DNA from: Agrocybe praecox
Taxonomy: Eukaryota > Basidiomycota > Agaricomycetes > Agaricales > Agrocybaceae
Direction of reading: 5' to 3'
Assembly (NCBI GenBank): GCA_964017145.1
Contig: OZ024841.1
Location: forward strand, 4,154,001-4,218,000
DNA length: 64,000 nucleotides
Part shown: positions 33,381 through 48,000 of the stretch, one piece after another
Numbering within the stretch: position 1 is the stretch's first letter
Layout: each line of letters starts with the position of its first letter
Notes under the pieces: model-generated
Database searches by the model: none
The model's input: the letters and a program-made list of their open reading frames with translations, nothing else
What the model was told of the DNA's origin: nothing
Position numbers and translations under genes: made by a program

Positions 33381-34096
33381 ACTGGGGCGACAGTGGGCGC
33401 TGGACCTGGGACCGTAATATCAATCTTCGGGAAAGAAGCTAGGACACGACTTCTGCACGTCATCTCGGGATAAGCTGGCCGGATATTTGGTATGTTTGGT
33501 GACTGGCTTGGGAATAAGAATGGCGTCAGAGCAGGTTATGAGGTGTTTCTGACCAAGGACTTGTAATTTTGCCATAGCATCTTTGAATTGGGACATTATA
33601 AAGTTCTGATTATCTTCGAGGGGAATAAACAAACTGATCTATATCTCACATGGGATATAATGAAAATAGGCGACGTACCAAACGTATTTTTCCAGAAATA
33701 AGCGGTGAGGAAATCTCGAGCGATACGAAACCTGATTCAAGACGCATCTCACCAGCGAGAGGAGAGAGTACCTCTCCTGGCTGACTCCCGTTTCCTAGGA
33801 ATAAAAATTTCCCTTTAGAAGAACCTCAGGAATATTTGAGACTAGTGTCCATAGTTCTAACAATAGAGTCGAAGGGAGTTCCTGGGATGGTCTGTCACAT
33901 ATTTTGGTAAGACCATATGCCAAAGAATCACTGGTAGTAGTATATAATCACTTACAATACTGAGAACATCGGCTGCGGCAATGCATTGACGTGACACTAT
34001 CTAAAGATCAAAGGTTTAGCTTCTCATTAATTGAAGAGGAATCGAGTCGAATTAAAGACATACCTGTAGGCTCAGGACCGCTAATATTTGGGGCAT
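33381..34096 (-). pseudogene. Class II peroxidase pseudogene
   Basis: The minus strand shows the 3' half of a peroxidase in broken form. From 34096 downward come PNISGPEPT, then DSVT joined directly to a CIAAADVLS segment with the intervening helix deleted. Next come PGTPFDSIVRTMDT with a stop or frameshift, [22 protein letters not shown], a frameshift before FLTAYFWKN, then MSQFKDAMAKLQVLGQKHLI. A last one-base shift precedes FPKIDITVPGPAPTVAPV. The signal peptide, haem-pocket exon 1 and exon 2 are absent. It lies just downstream of, and parallel to, the intact gene at 34462-35879, so it is a decayed tandem copy. Confidence 0.85.
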
Positions 34097-34461
34097 GGTA
34101 TTCACAAGTCACCCTCACTCAAGCCGTTTCGCGCAAAATAGGATAAAACGGTGGGAGCCTCCACGAAACATTTTGAAGCGTTTTCGATCCGATCGCAAGT
34201 ATAAAATCCAGGCGCTTAAAACTCGTCCCGTTCCCAACCCGTTCTAGCCGAGTTCTCCCACGATGATCCTCTTAACGCGTAAGCAAGCCTTTACCTTCAT
34301 TTCCTAACAAACTGTATGAGGAGGCGGCATATACCGGTACTTCAGATGTTCTAGTACCCATACTCATAAATATATTTATATTGTTGAAACCCAAAAAATA
34401 TGTGTGAATAATTCCGAGTTGATGGAAACACTGAGTCAAGAAATTCTTAACCCTCCAATAT

Positions 34462-35927
<1,466 letters not shown>

Positions 35928-35943
35928 TCAAGTCCCCAAAGTT

Positions 35944-35953
35944 TTTATACCCC
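35944..35953 (-). promoter_or_regulatory. TATA box of the peroxidase gene at 34462-35879
   Basis: The minus strand reads GGTATAAAAAC about 70 nt upstream of the ATG, the same distance as the TATAAAGAGG boxes of the two plus-strand paralogs. Confidence 0.6.
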
Positions 35954-36099
35954 TTGCTCGCTGCTCGTCCGTAGATTTGGATTCGTTCTATCCACAGCCA
36001 TGGTTTATGGTGCGATGATTTACGTTCGGTATCACAATCCAAACCAAAGGTTTTGAGTCTCTCGTGTGAATTGGTCGTGCGATTATCGCTCGTGAAATG

Positions 36100-38089
36100 G
36101 TCCATTCCATTACAACGAGGGAATAAGATACATTGTGTCTGAATGTCAAGGAATCACAAAAGGATATTTAATTCTTTCATTGGAGCAACGAGGTGGTTTA
36201 TATTAAGAGGTTCGATATGAACTTTTGCCGGTATAATACGGCCTTTAGTACCGGGCATCTAACACTCACATCAACACTGTTTAAACCCGTAAAACAGGCT
36301 TCTTCTTCGTCGACGACCATTTGCTCGAGGGACAGATAAGACACTATATTGATAGCCCAGTGTCCGGATGTATTAAACCTGTCAAGTGTGAAACTTTAAG
36401 TATGCCTGTTGCTTAGAACGAAGAGTGCAGGAATACAAACGAAATAAAGAACCACCCTATAAGATGGTAATGTCGTGAGTGGGATAGGATTTGTCCCAAT
36501 TTGAGCTGGGACTGAGTGCTCGTGGTCGCGCAAGTAATATCGTCGAGTCAATCAGATTATAAGTGGCTGCAATAGGAAGCGGGCGCCTTATGCACCTCGC
36601 GGGAACTTGAAAACGCTGATTTCGGGAATAGCAACACAATCAGAAAATAGGTCTAGCGGTCGACATATGTCGCGTTATCTCTGGGAAATTTGGCTCATTT
36701 GTACCTTGTATGTCAATTTAAATCAACCATCAACTCATCCAAGTCCATGGAACTGATCGTGGAAAGAATCTTTCGGGACGAGAAGAGTGTGAGAGTCACC
36801 GAGACATTCCCGAACGGTTGAGTATATAGGCTGAGGAATCGGGTAATGGGCCTCTCGTAAAATAGAAGGTATCTTGAAATCAATATCGGTAAAAGGAAAT
36901 GCTTTGTGGCTGTTATCTGAGGCTCGAAGGGATTATATATCAGACATGATCCAATCAGAGAAGGGGAATTGATAACCTCAATTCGGTAGTCCGGGTTGAA
37001 GACATACAGGGTTTCCAATGAAAGGTTAACATGACTATTTCCCTTAGACTTGAGAGATACCGCAGTATCATACCACGAAGATGGATGTGTAATGGTAGAC
37101 ACCTGCAGAAAGCTCGTCCAAAGCCAATAGTACTCCATAGCAAGTGATGTGTCTTGTCAGTTTACCACGAGATTATGAGTAGACAAATGATTTGTCGTCG
37201 CGCGTACCGGGATGATGTAAGTGTTATCGATCTAGTACAAGGGCGCCCAATAAAAAGAGGAATTGCGGTCAATCAGCAATATTCTCCAAGTCCAAAGCCA
37301 AAGCTTTGTTCAAGCTTTGTTCAAGTTGATATTCGCTAAGCAATAAATCCAAGTCTGAGCCAGTATTTGGAATTAAGCCATTTGTTCCTTGTCCTCTTTC
37401 CGAAGAGTGAAGACTGATATCTCGAGAGAAGTATCCAAATAACGGGCTAATAGAGCCGAGGAAAATGATGAAGGTCATGGAATAGGGACCTGGGACGCAT
37501 TTTGATAAGATGGTGACAGAATTCGCAAAGTATAAGTAGGCTTGCCAAGAGTTGCCCATGTATTTGACAGGCTCTTCTCCATTGTGCATATTACCTGGAG
37601 TTGGGTAAAGAAAATCCGATTCTAGAAAAGAACCGAGAAAAAACGCTATGAGCAAACGACTCGCTTGATGTCCGACTGCGGGATGGCCAGTGTCGTAATA
37701 GTTTCCGTATAAGTGCGAGTGGGTCGCGACAAGAGGCAGTCGTATCTAATTATCCTATGCCATTTCTTCTCTAAATTATTAAAAAGCTGTATGGAATTAT
37801 CTTATACAGAGTCGGAGTCGAATTCCATTTTCTTGCCCTCACGTTTGCATACCTGGGTTGAAAAAGGCACACCGAGTAATCAGAGCCAAGAATATAGTAC
37901 TCGAAAAGAAAGGAAGGAATATCCCACAATGTTGTGTTGGCTGCGAAACGCTGCTCTCGATGGTGCTTCGCCTCCCATGAGTGATCATTTCACTTTCGAC
38001 TCTGGATTAGTCAGACGAAGAAAGATCGATGGGCTATGTCGCATTTAATCGAATTGTACTAGAGAAAAGATACAGGTATCAGACATTAC
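36100..38089. other. Region with possible remnants of membrane-protein genes, no gene called
   Basis: Two minus-strand frames stand out. 36713-37138 ends KHFLLPILISRYLLFYERPI...ISSMDLDELM, reminiscent of the tail of Agaricomycete DUF6533-type membrane proteins. 37269-37655 carries hydrophobic stretches (LLIAFFLGSFL, YSMTFIIFLGSISPLFGYF) and, reading upstream, YDTGHPAVGHQASRLL. I could not join them to a start codon or to each other, and I do not recognise the second. They may be decayed genes. Confidence 0.3.
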
Positions 38090-40226
38090 CTAGTTCCCAG
38101 CAACGTTTGCAACACGGATACGGGAGGTATCTCCCTGTTGCGTCTCTTCGCCCACGGCATCAGTGATATTCCACATCCCACTTACGCTGAACGACGAAAC
38201 TGCATCGTCCCGGACGGCTCTCCGAGCGTTCAGCCTACGAATGGATGATAAACACGTCAAGTCCTTTTATCCCAATAACCTATGCGGACAGCTTACATCG
38301 CGATGTAGCTGTTGATATAAACTAGGACAAAGACTCAATCAAAAACGTCGCAAATCATACAGGCCGAAAAGAAACATACGTTTTGTGAGCAAAAACTCGA
38401 TCCCAAAGAATATTAAATTGCTCGGCATGGATCCGAACTTGTGTTGACGTCAGTAATACAAGTCTTACACCTTACTTGCGAGAAGAAATACCAACAGTGA
38501 CTAGGGCAGATAGCGAGCAGGCACTAGCATGATTGAGCACTCAGCATATAAGTTTAATTACATATGTAGTACCATACTACACATACCTTGTCAGGAAACC
38601 AGAAATTAAAACATAATGAATCACTCTGAGGATCCGATAATTCGTACTGTTGTGAGTTAGTACGCAGAATCCGGGGACAGAGTCAAGTAAATGACACGAA
38701 CACAGCAAGGGAGGTGCGGCTTCTTTGCAAATAATAGCATATTACACCAGCAATAATAACGTCGATGCTCGTCGAACTGGCGAATGACGCATAGACGACC
38801 CACTAAGAAGCACACGCAAAAGAGAGCCATTAGTGACGTCTTTCGGTAGTTTTTTGGGCAGGAGGAGACGATTCACATACTGCTGACTTGTGTATATCAG
38901 TAAAGGTATGTGTATGATATCTATGAGCAAGGAGACGTGTTTCAGAAGGATGACATCAAAAGTAGAAGAAGCAAATGTACGTCGAGACTACAAGAGCTAA
39001 GATTGGCGAATTGATTTTAATGCAGGACGTGGGATCCACGATTCAAGCGATTGCTCACCTACGCCGATAGCTTTCATCCCAAGGAAAATCAGTCAGTTAT
39101 TTTGGGTTGCTCGCATGTCATCGGTACGCGAGTACACTAACCATATCCGGCACCAACGATAACAAACTGCGAAATAACGTTTAGCTGCTTCTTCTCCCAA
39201 GTATACCTCTACAAAAAGGGGTACGTACCACTGTCACTGGCCAAAATCTATTGAAATTCATGCCAACTTCGATCAAAAACGCCGATGAGTACATGATATC
39301 CCGCGGATACGAGGCAGTCAACTCACGTTTCCATATTCGTAGCGCATACAAACTAGAAAAAATTATCAACTCGTCAAGGACACAGCGTGAAAGAAGAAAA
39401 TGAGACAGTACGTCTGCACATATAACACGATAATAACCTAAAGAAGGATTCCGATCGATACAACTTCTCAAAAAGCAATGGACGAAATGAGACATACGTT
39501 GATCAATAGTTGGAGCTGGATAAAAATAGAATGATTAGTACTCCTTCCTTTTAATGTCCGGCTCCATTAACAGTCATCGGTACCTTAAGACTCCTGATAC
39601 AAGAAAAGAGTGACACATTCAACAACCGGTTCCGCAAATATAAGAATAGGGACACACCAGACAAAATCATTTAAAGCCAATGGATTTCCATACTGCTCCA
39701 CGAGATAGTAATAAACAGCGTGCAACGTAAGGGCCAGGTGGAGTGCATCTAATAAACTGTTATCGAAAGGTGAAGTTTAGTAAGCCGAGTGAGGGTGAAT
39801 AAGCATTCTGATGATCAAAGACAGAAGCTTCCATTCGCACCAAAGCAATCCAACCTTAGAAAGAAAAAAAAGACCGCCGGGCAGGGAAGTCTTAGTAGGA
39901 ACCCCAAACAGCATTTGGAAGGACATACCGAAATCTTCTGGAACAGCCAATCTTTCGTATAGTACAGATAATACATGTACACCTGGACGGTCGTGATTCC
40001 AAAAAGACTACCAGTTTTCAATTGCGATTGGTTTGATTAGGCAGGGTTGAGAATTGAAGAACGGGATACGTTGAATCGAAGTAAAGAGAAAACATAGCAA
40101 TCAGTATCGGTGTCTTCTATGCAACGAAAGTAGTTTTACAAAGGAAACGCACATCGATGCCCCAACTAATCCCACGAAAGCAGCACCAATTGTATTCCCC
40201 AACGTCGTTCCTACCGCTAGAGCCAT
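38090..40226 (-). CDS. DUF6534-family multi-pass membrane protein
   Basis: A many-exon minus-strand gene. The start ATG at 40226 opens MALAVGTTLGNTIGAAFVGL, followed by the exon FGITTVQVYMYYLYYTKDWLFQKIS (near 40000-39930). Later exons encode YYLVEQYGNPLALNDFVW (near 39700) and FVIVGAGYG (near 39150). The family hallmark WVVYASFASSTSIDVIIAGV then CYYLQRSRTS (38805-38700) is followed by NYRILRVIHYVLISGF, ACSLSALVTVG and MPSNLIFFGIEFLLTKR. The last exons encode YINSYIAM and LNARRAVRDDAV. The stop is at 38090-38092. It is a paralog of the genes at 27452-29220 and 61411-62306. The membrane role is inferred from hydrophobic segments; no biochemical function is known. Exact borders of the middle exons were not all resolved. 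Confidence 0.75.
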
Positions 40227-42678
40227 GATTTTTTATTATTTGCACCGGCTCAGGATGGAAATATTGAAGGCTAGCAGCTGGGACTAGGTCGTTCCGGTGC
40301 GTCGTAAGGTGACCAAACGCAAAACGCACGCGCTCAAAAAAGTGAGCAATGTCGTTGTCCAACACCCAGCTGCCAGGCCACGGAAGAGTCAAAAGAAGCA
40401 AACTAAAATCCCGGACGAAGCTGAGCGGCCAAAGAAGACAAAGAAGAGAATGAAAGGGAGAATTAGAAAGGAACAAGAAGAGTAACGGGAAGAGTAAGCA
40501 ACGCGGTAGTGCCACCGACGACGACACTGCGTGAGACCCATGGTTATCTTGGAATTCTGGTTTTCTGCGAGAGCATGAGAAAGTTATCATATGATAATTT
40601 GATATGATGTATATGATGTTTATTAAACCATGTTGAATTTCTGATTGGATCACGCCGACAAGCCTTCGGGCTTCAAGCTTCAAGTTCCGTCCCTTCCGCA
40701 AGCCATGCAAACGTAGCCCGGTCACTAATGGGATGTAGGTGAAGTCCTCGTGAAGGAACTGCATCTCGCATTTTGACATTGGTGGGCATTTGTTCAACCG
40801 GCATTTTGTAGCGTTCCACGGCTTCTTTAGCAACTGTCGTCTGTGGCTGCCTTGTGCTACCATCGATCGATGCAGCTCGCCGCTAGGCCAACAAGACAAT
40901 AGATATATTTCGTACGCCTGGCCCCATCCAATCGCCTTTTATAACAATCAGCGGTAAGGAAACCTGTGTTATATGCGATTTGGGGGAGCTCAATTGCCAG
41001 AGCTGATGAGATGACCATCATTGATCCAGGCACTGTAGGGCGCTGTGCTCTCGGAGGCAGTAATAGTAGTCCAAGATTTGTTCAGTAGAGACCCAATCGC
41101 CACTGAAAGACCACACATGTATATAGGGAGAGAATCATTGGCTATGGAATATCGGCGAGTGTTTTTTTATGGCACACTAACGAGTGCGCAAGTGGCAGAT
41201 GGAAACTGGCCGCTCAAGTCGCAACCTGGAAAGAAAATCAACTGAATAGCTTATGATTGGGTAAAGCCAGGCTAAAACATACGAAACGATGCTTATGATG
41301 CCATTGTCATTGACAAGTTTTAATAAGAGCCGCCACTAAAGACTATAAGCTTCCGCTGTCCAGCAATGTGTCAAGGATGTAGCTGTGCAGACTGGTGCAG
41401 ATCCCGACACGTTGAAAAAGAGCCGAAAGATCGAGACAATAACGGCGATCTCTTTCTTGAGCCTTCGTTTGTGCAAAGGAATGCACACTTGTACTCAGAC
41501 TCCGAAAGTCTGATTGAATGATCTGTGATAGCTCGTCGGTCACGATACCAAGTGTTCTTCCGTCTGGAGGGGAGCGCGTATTTCTTGTTGCAGCAGCACC
41601 GATAGATTAAGGTGGTCGACTATGCTTTGAATCGATTGAGCTTCAGGAAAATTTTAAAAAGCAAAGGAAGTAGAAAACCACTCACATATCGTGAAAGAAA
41701 TCTGTTTTTCTTTGAGATTCTTCCAAATGTGTCTTCTGAATGTATGTGTCATCGTTTGAGCAACCTAGGCTCTTTAAAGACTGGATTTAATATCTGGTAA
41801 TTCACAGGGGAGAAAAGGCGCACAGGTGAGTGTATTTCTTTGGTAGATTCAGTTGTATAATGCAGGTAGCATTTGCGTAGTCGCTGCCATAAAAATCCAC
41901 TTGATTCAGGCAAATAAATGCGCCTTTTAAGCCGCTTCAGCGTTAGGAACTTGGAAGAGAAGCCTATGCTCACCTAGTTTGCGGTACATCATAAATTTTC
42001 TTCCACAAAATCGGTTTGTTGTCAATAGATGCGCAAAAAAAAAAACGCTAGAAAGACCCATGGACTAGAACTGAACGTCAGACACTTGTCATGAGCCACA
42101 GAATGGAAAGGATGACTGAACGAAATCACGGACAAATTGATGCCACTGAGAAAGGCATCGGCTCGTCGCCTGGTCTAGTGGCAGTTATGCATCAGCCTAG
42201 GCGGCACCTAGCTAAACGTTAATGGCGACGTTTATCAGTATATTATCGTTGAAAAATGCACCTGGAACCATTCCCATCTTCTTTCGCGCATATATCCACT
42301 TGAATGGGCAAGTAGGCAGTTTTGAGACCTCAAAAACGTTCATCCACGAATGATATGGATATATGAAGAGACTGATACGCGTCGAAAAGGTGGAATCCTG
42401 ATTATTTCTCGGCAGGGAGCAGATGAAGATCTAAAAACATACCAAAAGCCTCCGTGATCAGCAATATGATTCTTTGTATTCGACAGCCTGGGGACGAAAC
42501 ATACGATTGAAACGCAATTGGGTGATGCCAAACAACAGCGCCGCGGGCATATTCTTCCAAGTATCAGACCCGTTAACCTCGCTGAGTCGTCAACGGTGGT
42601 GGATTATGATTGTCATGGTTTAAGTTTAAGGTCTGGTTAGGCGTGGCTAAACCCAGCCTCGGCCTTCAGTGACGGTAG
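40227..42678. other. Intergenic region without recognised genes
   Basis: About 2.4 kb. The right part of 40250-40900 presumably holds the promoter of the DUF6534 gene; the lysine- and arginine-rich frame at 40297-40485 and the long opposite frame look like shadows. Nothing else could be supported. Confidence 0.4.
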
Positions 42679-43098
42679 CACTGCTGGCTCTGATAGTTAT
42701 ATGTCGACTCGCTGTGAGCCAGATTAGTGAGTCGAGGCTCGGATCTTTGCGAGTCGCTGGTTATCCACTTCGTGCCGCTCGATATTTCCACGCCATATTT
42801 TGGGAATATACATAATATGTATGTCCGGAATATAGGTCTAAAATATATGTCACATGTATGTCGAGAATACAGCCGACATACACATTAAATATATGTCGGC
42901 TGTATTCCAGACATATACCGTAGCATACACATCATGTGTATGTCGGAGAATATGGCCCGGCATACATATCATCTGTATGCCGAACGTATGTCTAAAATAC
43001 ACACCATGTGTATGTCCAATATATAGGTAAATAAATACACATTACGTATATATTTTAGGTATATGTCGGACATATAGCTATCAGAGCCAGCAGTGTAG
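42676..43098. mobile_element. CACTA-like MITE with 27-bp TIRs and internal ATGTCGG repeats
   Basis: The element is 42679-43095 (417 bp). Its ends are inverted repeats of 27 bp differing at one base, starting CACTGCTGGCTCTGATAG. The trinucleotide TAG is duplicated on both flanks (42676-42678 and 43096-43098). CACTG/CACTA ends with a 3-bp duplication define the CACTA (CMC) superfamily. The interior carries more than ten short copies of TATGTCGG/CCGACATA-like motifs in both orientations, like the sub-terminal transposase-binding repeats of that superfamily. There is no transposase frame, so it is non-autonomous. Confidence 0.8.
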
Positions 43099-44321
43099 AG
43101 CCAAAACACCCTTGCCGAAGAGATGCCGACAAGCGGTCATTTTGTTACATAAATCAACCAGAACCAGGTATATCTTTCCGCAGAGTTAGCAGAGATACTT
43201 GATCAACGGAGGTACCTCCAAATATTTGAGAAGTTCAAAGTCGACATCAGATATGGTTTCCATAAAAATTGCCTTTTCTCCTCTTTTGAAATGGAGTTTC
43301 GGCTCGCAGAAGGTAAGACCAAATAAACATAAAGCTACGGATATGTTTTGTACTAAAAATAAACTCACTGTAAACCGTTGAGGACATAAATTGGTCCTCG
43401 AGCGCCTCACGCCCTTTAAAAGTTTACATTACTGCCAATCCAATACGACAGCGCCGAGCCTGCTCAAGCGCTCACTGCTGTGGTTTCATGTAAATGTGGT
43501 GGAGTTAAACCGTTCCTCTAATGTTTTTTAACATGATTTTATTGAAAGACTGAGCGTCCCGAATCGAAGACCTTATATATTGGCAGCGTGAGTGCGCTTG
43601 GCGGGCAACGTCTTTCAAGTGACGTAAAATACCAAGAATTCTTTATCGCTCTTGTTCGCATTCGCATCATGTATAAAGGCATTGCTCATGCAAGAAGATA
43701 CATTTCCAGTGTGTACTTGTTTTTATGTATCCAATGCAACGTAGGCAATAGCACTGCATCGTGATGACAGACAGATAATCATGCGGCCTCGACCATGACA
43801 CATTTGCATGATCTATAGCCGCATACAACGTAAGTAGAGATGCCAACATCCGAAAATAATGACGACTAAGTAGTTATGTTTGTCAAATGTCACATACCGG
43901 GCAGAAATAACCGCGGCCAGACCTCCTACAACACCTAGAATGTCCGGGAAGACGGCAATTAGTGTCCTGGAGGCAGATTCTTATTCAGGATCTGAAAATT
44001 ACTTTTACTGATATGTCCTAGTTGATACGCTGGCTGTCTAACGAGCATATCTAAGTTCCGGTGCCCAATGCTAAAGGAAGGGAAGAGTAAAAATTACAAA
44101 ACGTGTATTAGTGCAAAAGTTATGAAAGAACCCAAATAAAGAGAGGTAAAGATGGAAGGAATGTTCGTGAAAAAGCATCGCAAAAGTCCATGTGTGGTTG
44201 GTATCTAGAAATTGATAATATTGAAGCGTGATGTCGATATGTTAATGTATGAACCACGAAGGGAGGATAGTGTCCAAGGATAATGATGAGAAGGAAGAAG
44301 CCAGGGGATATAGCCCACTCG
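43099..44321. other. Region with weak minus-strand exon candidates
   Basis: Minus-strand fragments around 43940-43900 (LIAVFPDILGVVGGLAAVISAR) and 43849-43667 (MLASLLTLYAAIDHANVSWSRPHDYL) are bordered by GT and AG signals and could be exons of a small membrane protein. I do not recognise the family and found no start or stop, so no gene is called. Confidence 0.25.
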
Positions 44322-45028
44322 CTATGAGCCTAGAGACAGTGTCCAAGCGACACCTACCAGCATGCTGAGGAGGGTTACGAGGATTGGCACCGAGCTCAGC
44401 ACGGGGATTTGTAGCCGAATGCCGCTTGAGATGGCGGGGAAAGTAGTTGCGAACTGGGCTGTAGGGTTTGGGCCCCCGCTGACAGTCACGGTAGGGATGC
44501 CGCTCGCTGGAGATGGGTTGCTGGATGTCGGTGATGTGTTTGCAGCGAGGATTTCGAACCGTGAGGATGTGGCGTGCATAACGCCGTGTGTGGAATTAAT
44601 GAAGATTAAGAAATAATCGTCCCCTGGCGGGACATCTTGCAGATACAGATTTAATGAATCTTGGGCAGCAGGGACTGCACAAGAAATTGAATCAGAAACA
44701 GGGGCCGTGTGAGGCTGATGACGATTACGCACTGTTCCTCGCTACTAAAATGAGCCCATTTTGGCTCAACCTCGCCATTTCCACGTCGAATCCATGAATT
44801 CCGTCCAGGACACCCTTCTGCCATGTAACCACGTTCGCGGCGTTGTTCTGCCATTGTGTTTGTAAATGGGGTTCTTCAATGACAAAATAGCTGGCTAAAC
44901 TATCTTTGTGAGCTTGCTGGTTTACCGAGAATCTGGGGAGAGCACGCACCAGAGACCGTCGAGAAGGAGAGCATTAACAGGATGCATGCGGGAAACCAGG
45001 CAGCAGCGAAAGATCTTAAAGAGGACAT
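44322..45028 (-). CDS. Kre9/Knh1-like GPI-anchored secreted protein
   Basis: Three exons (45028-44950, 44903-44733, 44674-44322) give about 200 residues. The product opens with a signal peptide (MSSLRSFAAAWFPACILLML, ending near FSTVSG). A compact beta-sandwich of the Kre9/Knh1 N-terminal type follows, with FVIEEPHLQTQWQNNAANVVTW near the start and LYLQDVPPGDDYFLIFINST, then ATSSRFEIL at its end. Next come a Ser/Thr/Pro-rich linker (ANTSPTSSNPSPASG) and a hydrophobic C-terminus (VLSSVPILVTLLSMLVGVAW), which fits a GPI-attachment signal. Yeast Kre9/Knh1 act in beta-1,6-glucan assembly; these basidiomycete proteins share only the domain, so a cell-surface role is inferred. The intron phases fit exactly. 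Confidence 0.85.
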
Positions 45029-48000
45029 TGTTGTTATGTATTACGGTATGGCAAGTGTCGGGGTATCGAGAAGGGCACCGAAGTGGTGTAGACGCTCAAG
45101 AGGAGCGAGGGGTTTTGTCGTGCGTAGGGATCGTTGTCGTGGTATGAGTGGTGGCCGTCTATTAGCCGTTTCTCCGTTCTTGACTAGACTTCGAAAACTT
45201 TGTCGGAATTACTATCACGTGGTTACTCCGGTGTCGCCGCGGCACTCTCGGCATTATATCATGCTACCCGAATGGGCTATCGGCACTGCTTCCGTATGCT
45301 CGGTCACGAATTATTTTCGTCTCAACGACAGGCCGAGACGAACTTGACCTTGAACTATCAGCTCCACCCACCCCGTCAACGATGTACCGACGTGTAACAA
45401 GTCTGGAATTTGCGCATCTGCCATTTTTGCTGCTGATAGGCAGTGTACAACTGCTATGTTCGTCACTACGACGTCGAACAAAAGAACTATTGCTGATCAC
45501 AGAGTCTTTTGTGTTTTTTTGTTTTGTTTGGATCTTCGTCATTGCCAAGAATACCTCAGGATTTTTCTATCTGGCAGTCTGTGAGTCTTAATAACTGGTG
45601 ATGTTCCTGAATGAACGTTCTCAATTTTTAACGTCTCTAGCCTCCTGTGCAGCGATTGTCTGTATGTGCTATATAAAAAACACACAGAAAAGGACTGTTT
45701 GACATCTATCACTCATGCGATGAAGGGCAATGATATTGTGTCCTGATGGGCATCGTGGTTTGTTTGGTTAGGTGCTGCCTAGGCCGAGATGCGACAAGGG
45801 CTTTCATCAACGACCTTTTGCTGGTGGCCGTGATTACTCTTGTATCGGTATCCTTTCTCCAATCTTCTGTGATACACCCTTAAACCCCTTCCTATATCCT
45901 AATACTAACGTATATGATAAATCAATATATGCAGGAATTTGGAGCTCCTCTCACAAATTCATATCATTTAGGTGCGAATGCATTTCTCTGTAAATTTTCT
46001 GGTGCTGAAATCACTGCAAAAGGTGCGTATATTTATACTTTCAGACACAGTCTATGTCGAACAAACGAAAATCCATATCCAAAGGTAGGCATTACGTTTA
46101 TCCCCATGTACGTAGACACTCGTGCTGAAAGAAGACGATATCCATCTTGGCGCTGCAGAAGATAGTGTCCATATTTCATAATTTCCGGGGTTTCCCGGAG
46201 AGAGTGAAACCTGTGTGAGAGTGTGTGTTTCTTTTCTTTTCTCACGTTTCTTCCAAACTTCAGACGCTGAGTCTCAAATAAAAGCTCATCTAACCACATA
46301 CTTTGACAGATCTTGACGAAACGGATAACCATCTTCCTCCATATCCTTCACTCACAGTGGACCGTTGCCGTGAGGAGCTTTCCATTTGACCGCGTTCCAG
46401 TTCCTAGTGGATTTCCTCAACGGATTGGTCACTCCATATCTCGAAGACGGGGTACATGAAGAAATGCTCACATTTCTTCACCACTACCCTAGTTCGGTCC
46501 CTGCTTCGTCAACTTGATATGTACAATGCGGACGCCGGACTATCATATCTCACGTCTTGGAACTCTGTACTACCCAGGCATGCCACATTAAAGCAATCAT
46601 AATCTCTCTCTCAATTTAAGATTTGACGGAAGACTCTCAATACTCTCCGCTATCGACAGCTCTTCCACCAAACAAAGCGAAAGTGATATATTTTTAGCTC
46701 CGGGCTCGGGGATCATGTGTTTGTTATATTTGGCCTTGCCTCCCGATGCATCATTCGGCATCCGTATTGGCTCGAACGTTCCTTCTAGACCATCGGTCAT
46801 TCATTCATCCGATCCTCAACAACAAAGAGAATGAATAGAAATCTGGAAGAAATCCAAGTCTCTTCGCACTTGGAAGTAAAATGGTCAGAACCTTAGACTG
46901 ACGTGCCAATGACCGTCAATCCCAGGCCGTTGATAGATTCTTGATTCTTCCCTATCTTCAACGACTACAACTGAAATTTTTTACACCTATCTTGCCGACC
47001 TTTGTCTCTTGTTTTGTTTGATGATTTTCCTGGGCTTCTTTCTCTGTGTTCTTTTTTGGCCTTCGAGGAACTTGGGGCAGGGTCTTCATTCAAGTTCTAT
47101 TTCCAAGTTTTGGTAAACCGGGAAGGTTAGACCGAAGTCAAATACTGAATCCCACGTACTACTCAAAATTCACCCATTTTTGGCCTGGTTTCTCGGTTAC
47201 TCACTAAAAGGACGCAAAAGAAATTTCTTGGTGGATGCTCGGGTAGATAGAAGCCTGGAAGAACCACGGCTTGTTCAATGTTCCGCAGCTTGCTTGTTTC
47301 TTTCCTCTGGTTTCGGACATGGCAAAACCAACTTTTAATGTTAACATCGACATCAAGCAGTGTTTCGAGAACAGAGTTCTGATTCTGTTCGTGGGTCACA
47401 AGGTAGATGGTTGGCCCTTATCGAGCGATATCTATTCAAAGCTTCGTACTTTACTCGTACTCTGTTCTCTGTGAATCTTAGTGATCTTTGTTTAAGCATG
47501 GCCCCTTTTTAACATGTGCTCCTTGTCTACTGGCGTATTTTACCCTTCGCTCCCAGAATATGTCGTTTCTGCTGATATATGAACTGCGAAATCTTCCGTT
47601 CTCGTAAATTCTGCATTTTCGAAACTTGCGAACTAGAACAAGGAATGTACAAACGCTTTGATACCGAGTAAGTACCCACTTCTTTTATCTTTATGTGATG
47701 ATGTAAATCAGGTTGGAACGTTCCATCGACGAATCACCCAGGTATAGCTTATATTATGTATAAGCGAAATTGCTCACGGTGAATGCCACTTTTGTCCAAT
47801 ACTGGACTGACATATCTTTAAAGGAACAATAGGCACGAAAATAGTCTCAATGTGCTGTGTACCCATACTGTTACCCAACATTGATTTCATAGGAGGACAC
47901 AGCAATGCAGGAGATTTAGACTACGGTTTGTGGGCGAGTGTGAGTCACCTCGCAGAAACATTGACTGATTGATAATAAGATACGCTGGATTGATAGGTGC

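Noticed and set aside
40117..40899. 260-codon minus-strand frame over the DUF6534 promoter
   Set aside because: It overlaps the true first exon in another frame, has no domain resemblance and would conflict with the well-supported DUF6534 start.
42168..42230. tRNA or SINE A-box-like sequence (TGGTCTAGTGG)
   Set aside because: No matching B box at the right distance and no cloverleaf could be drawn.
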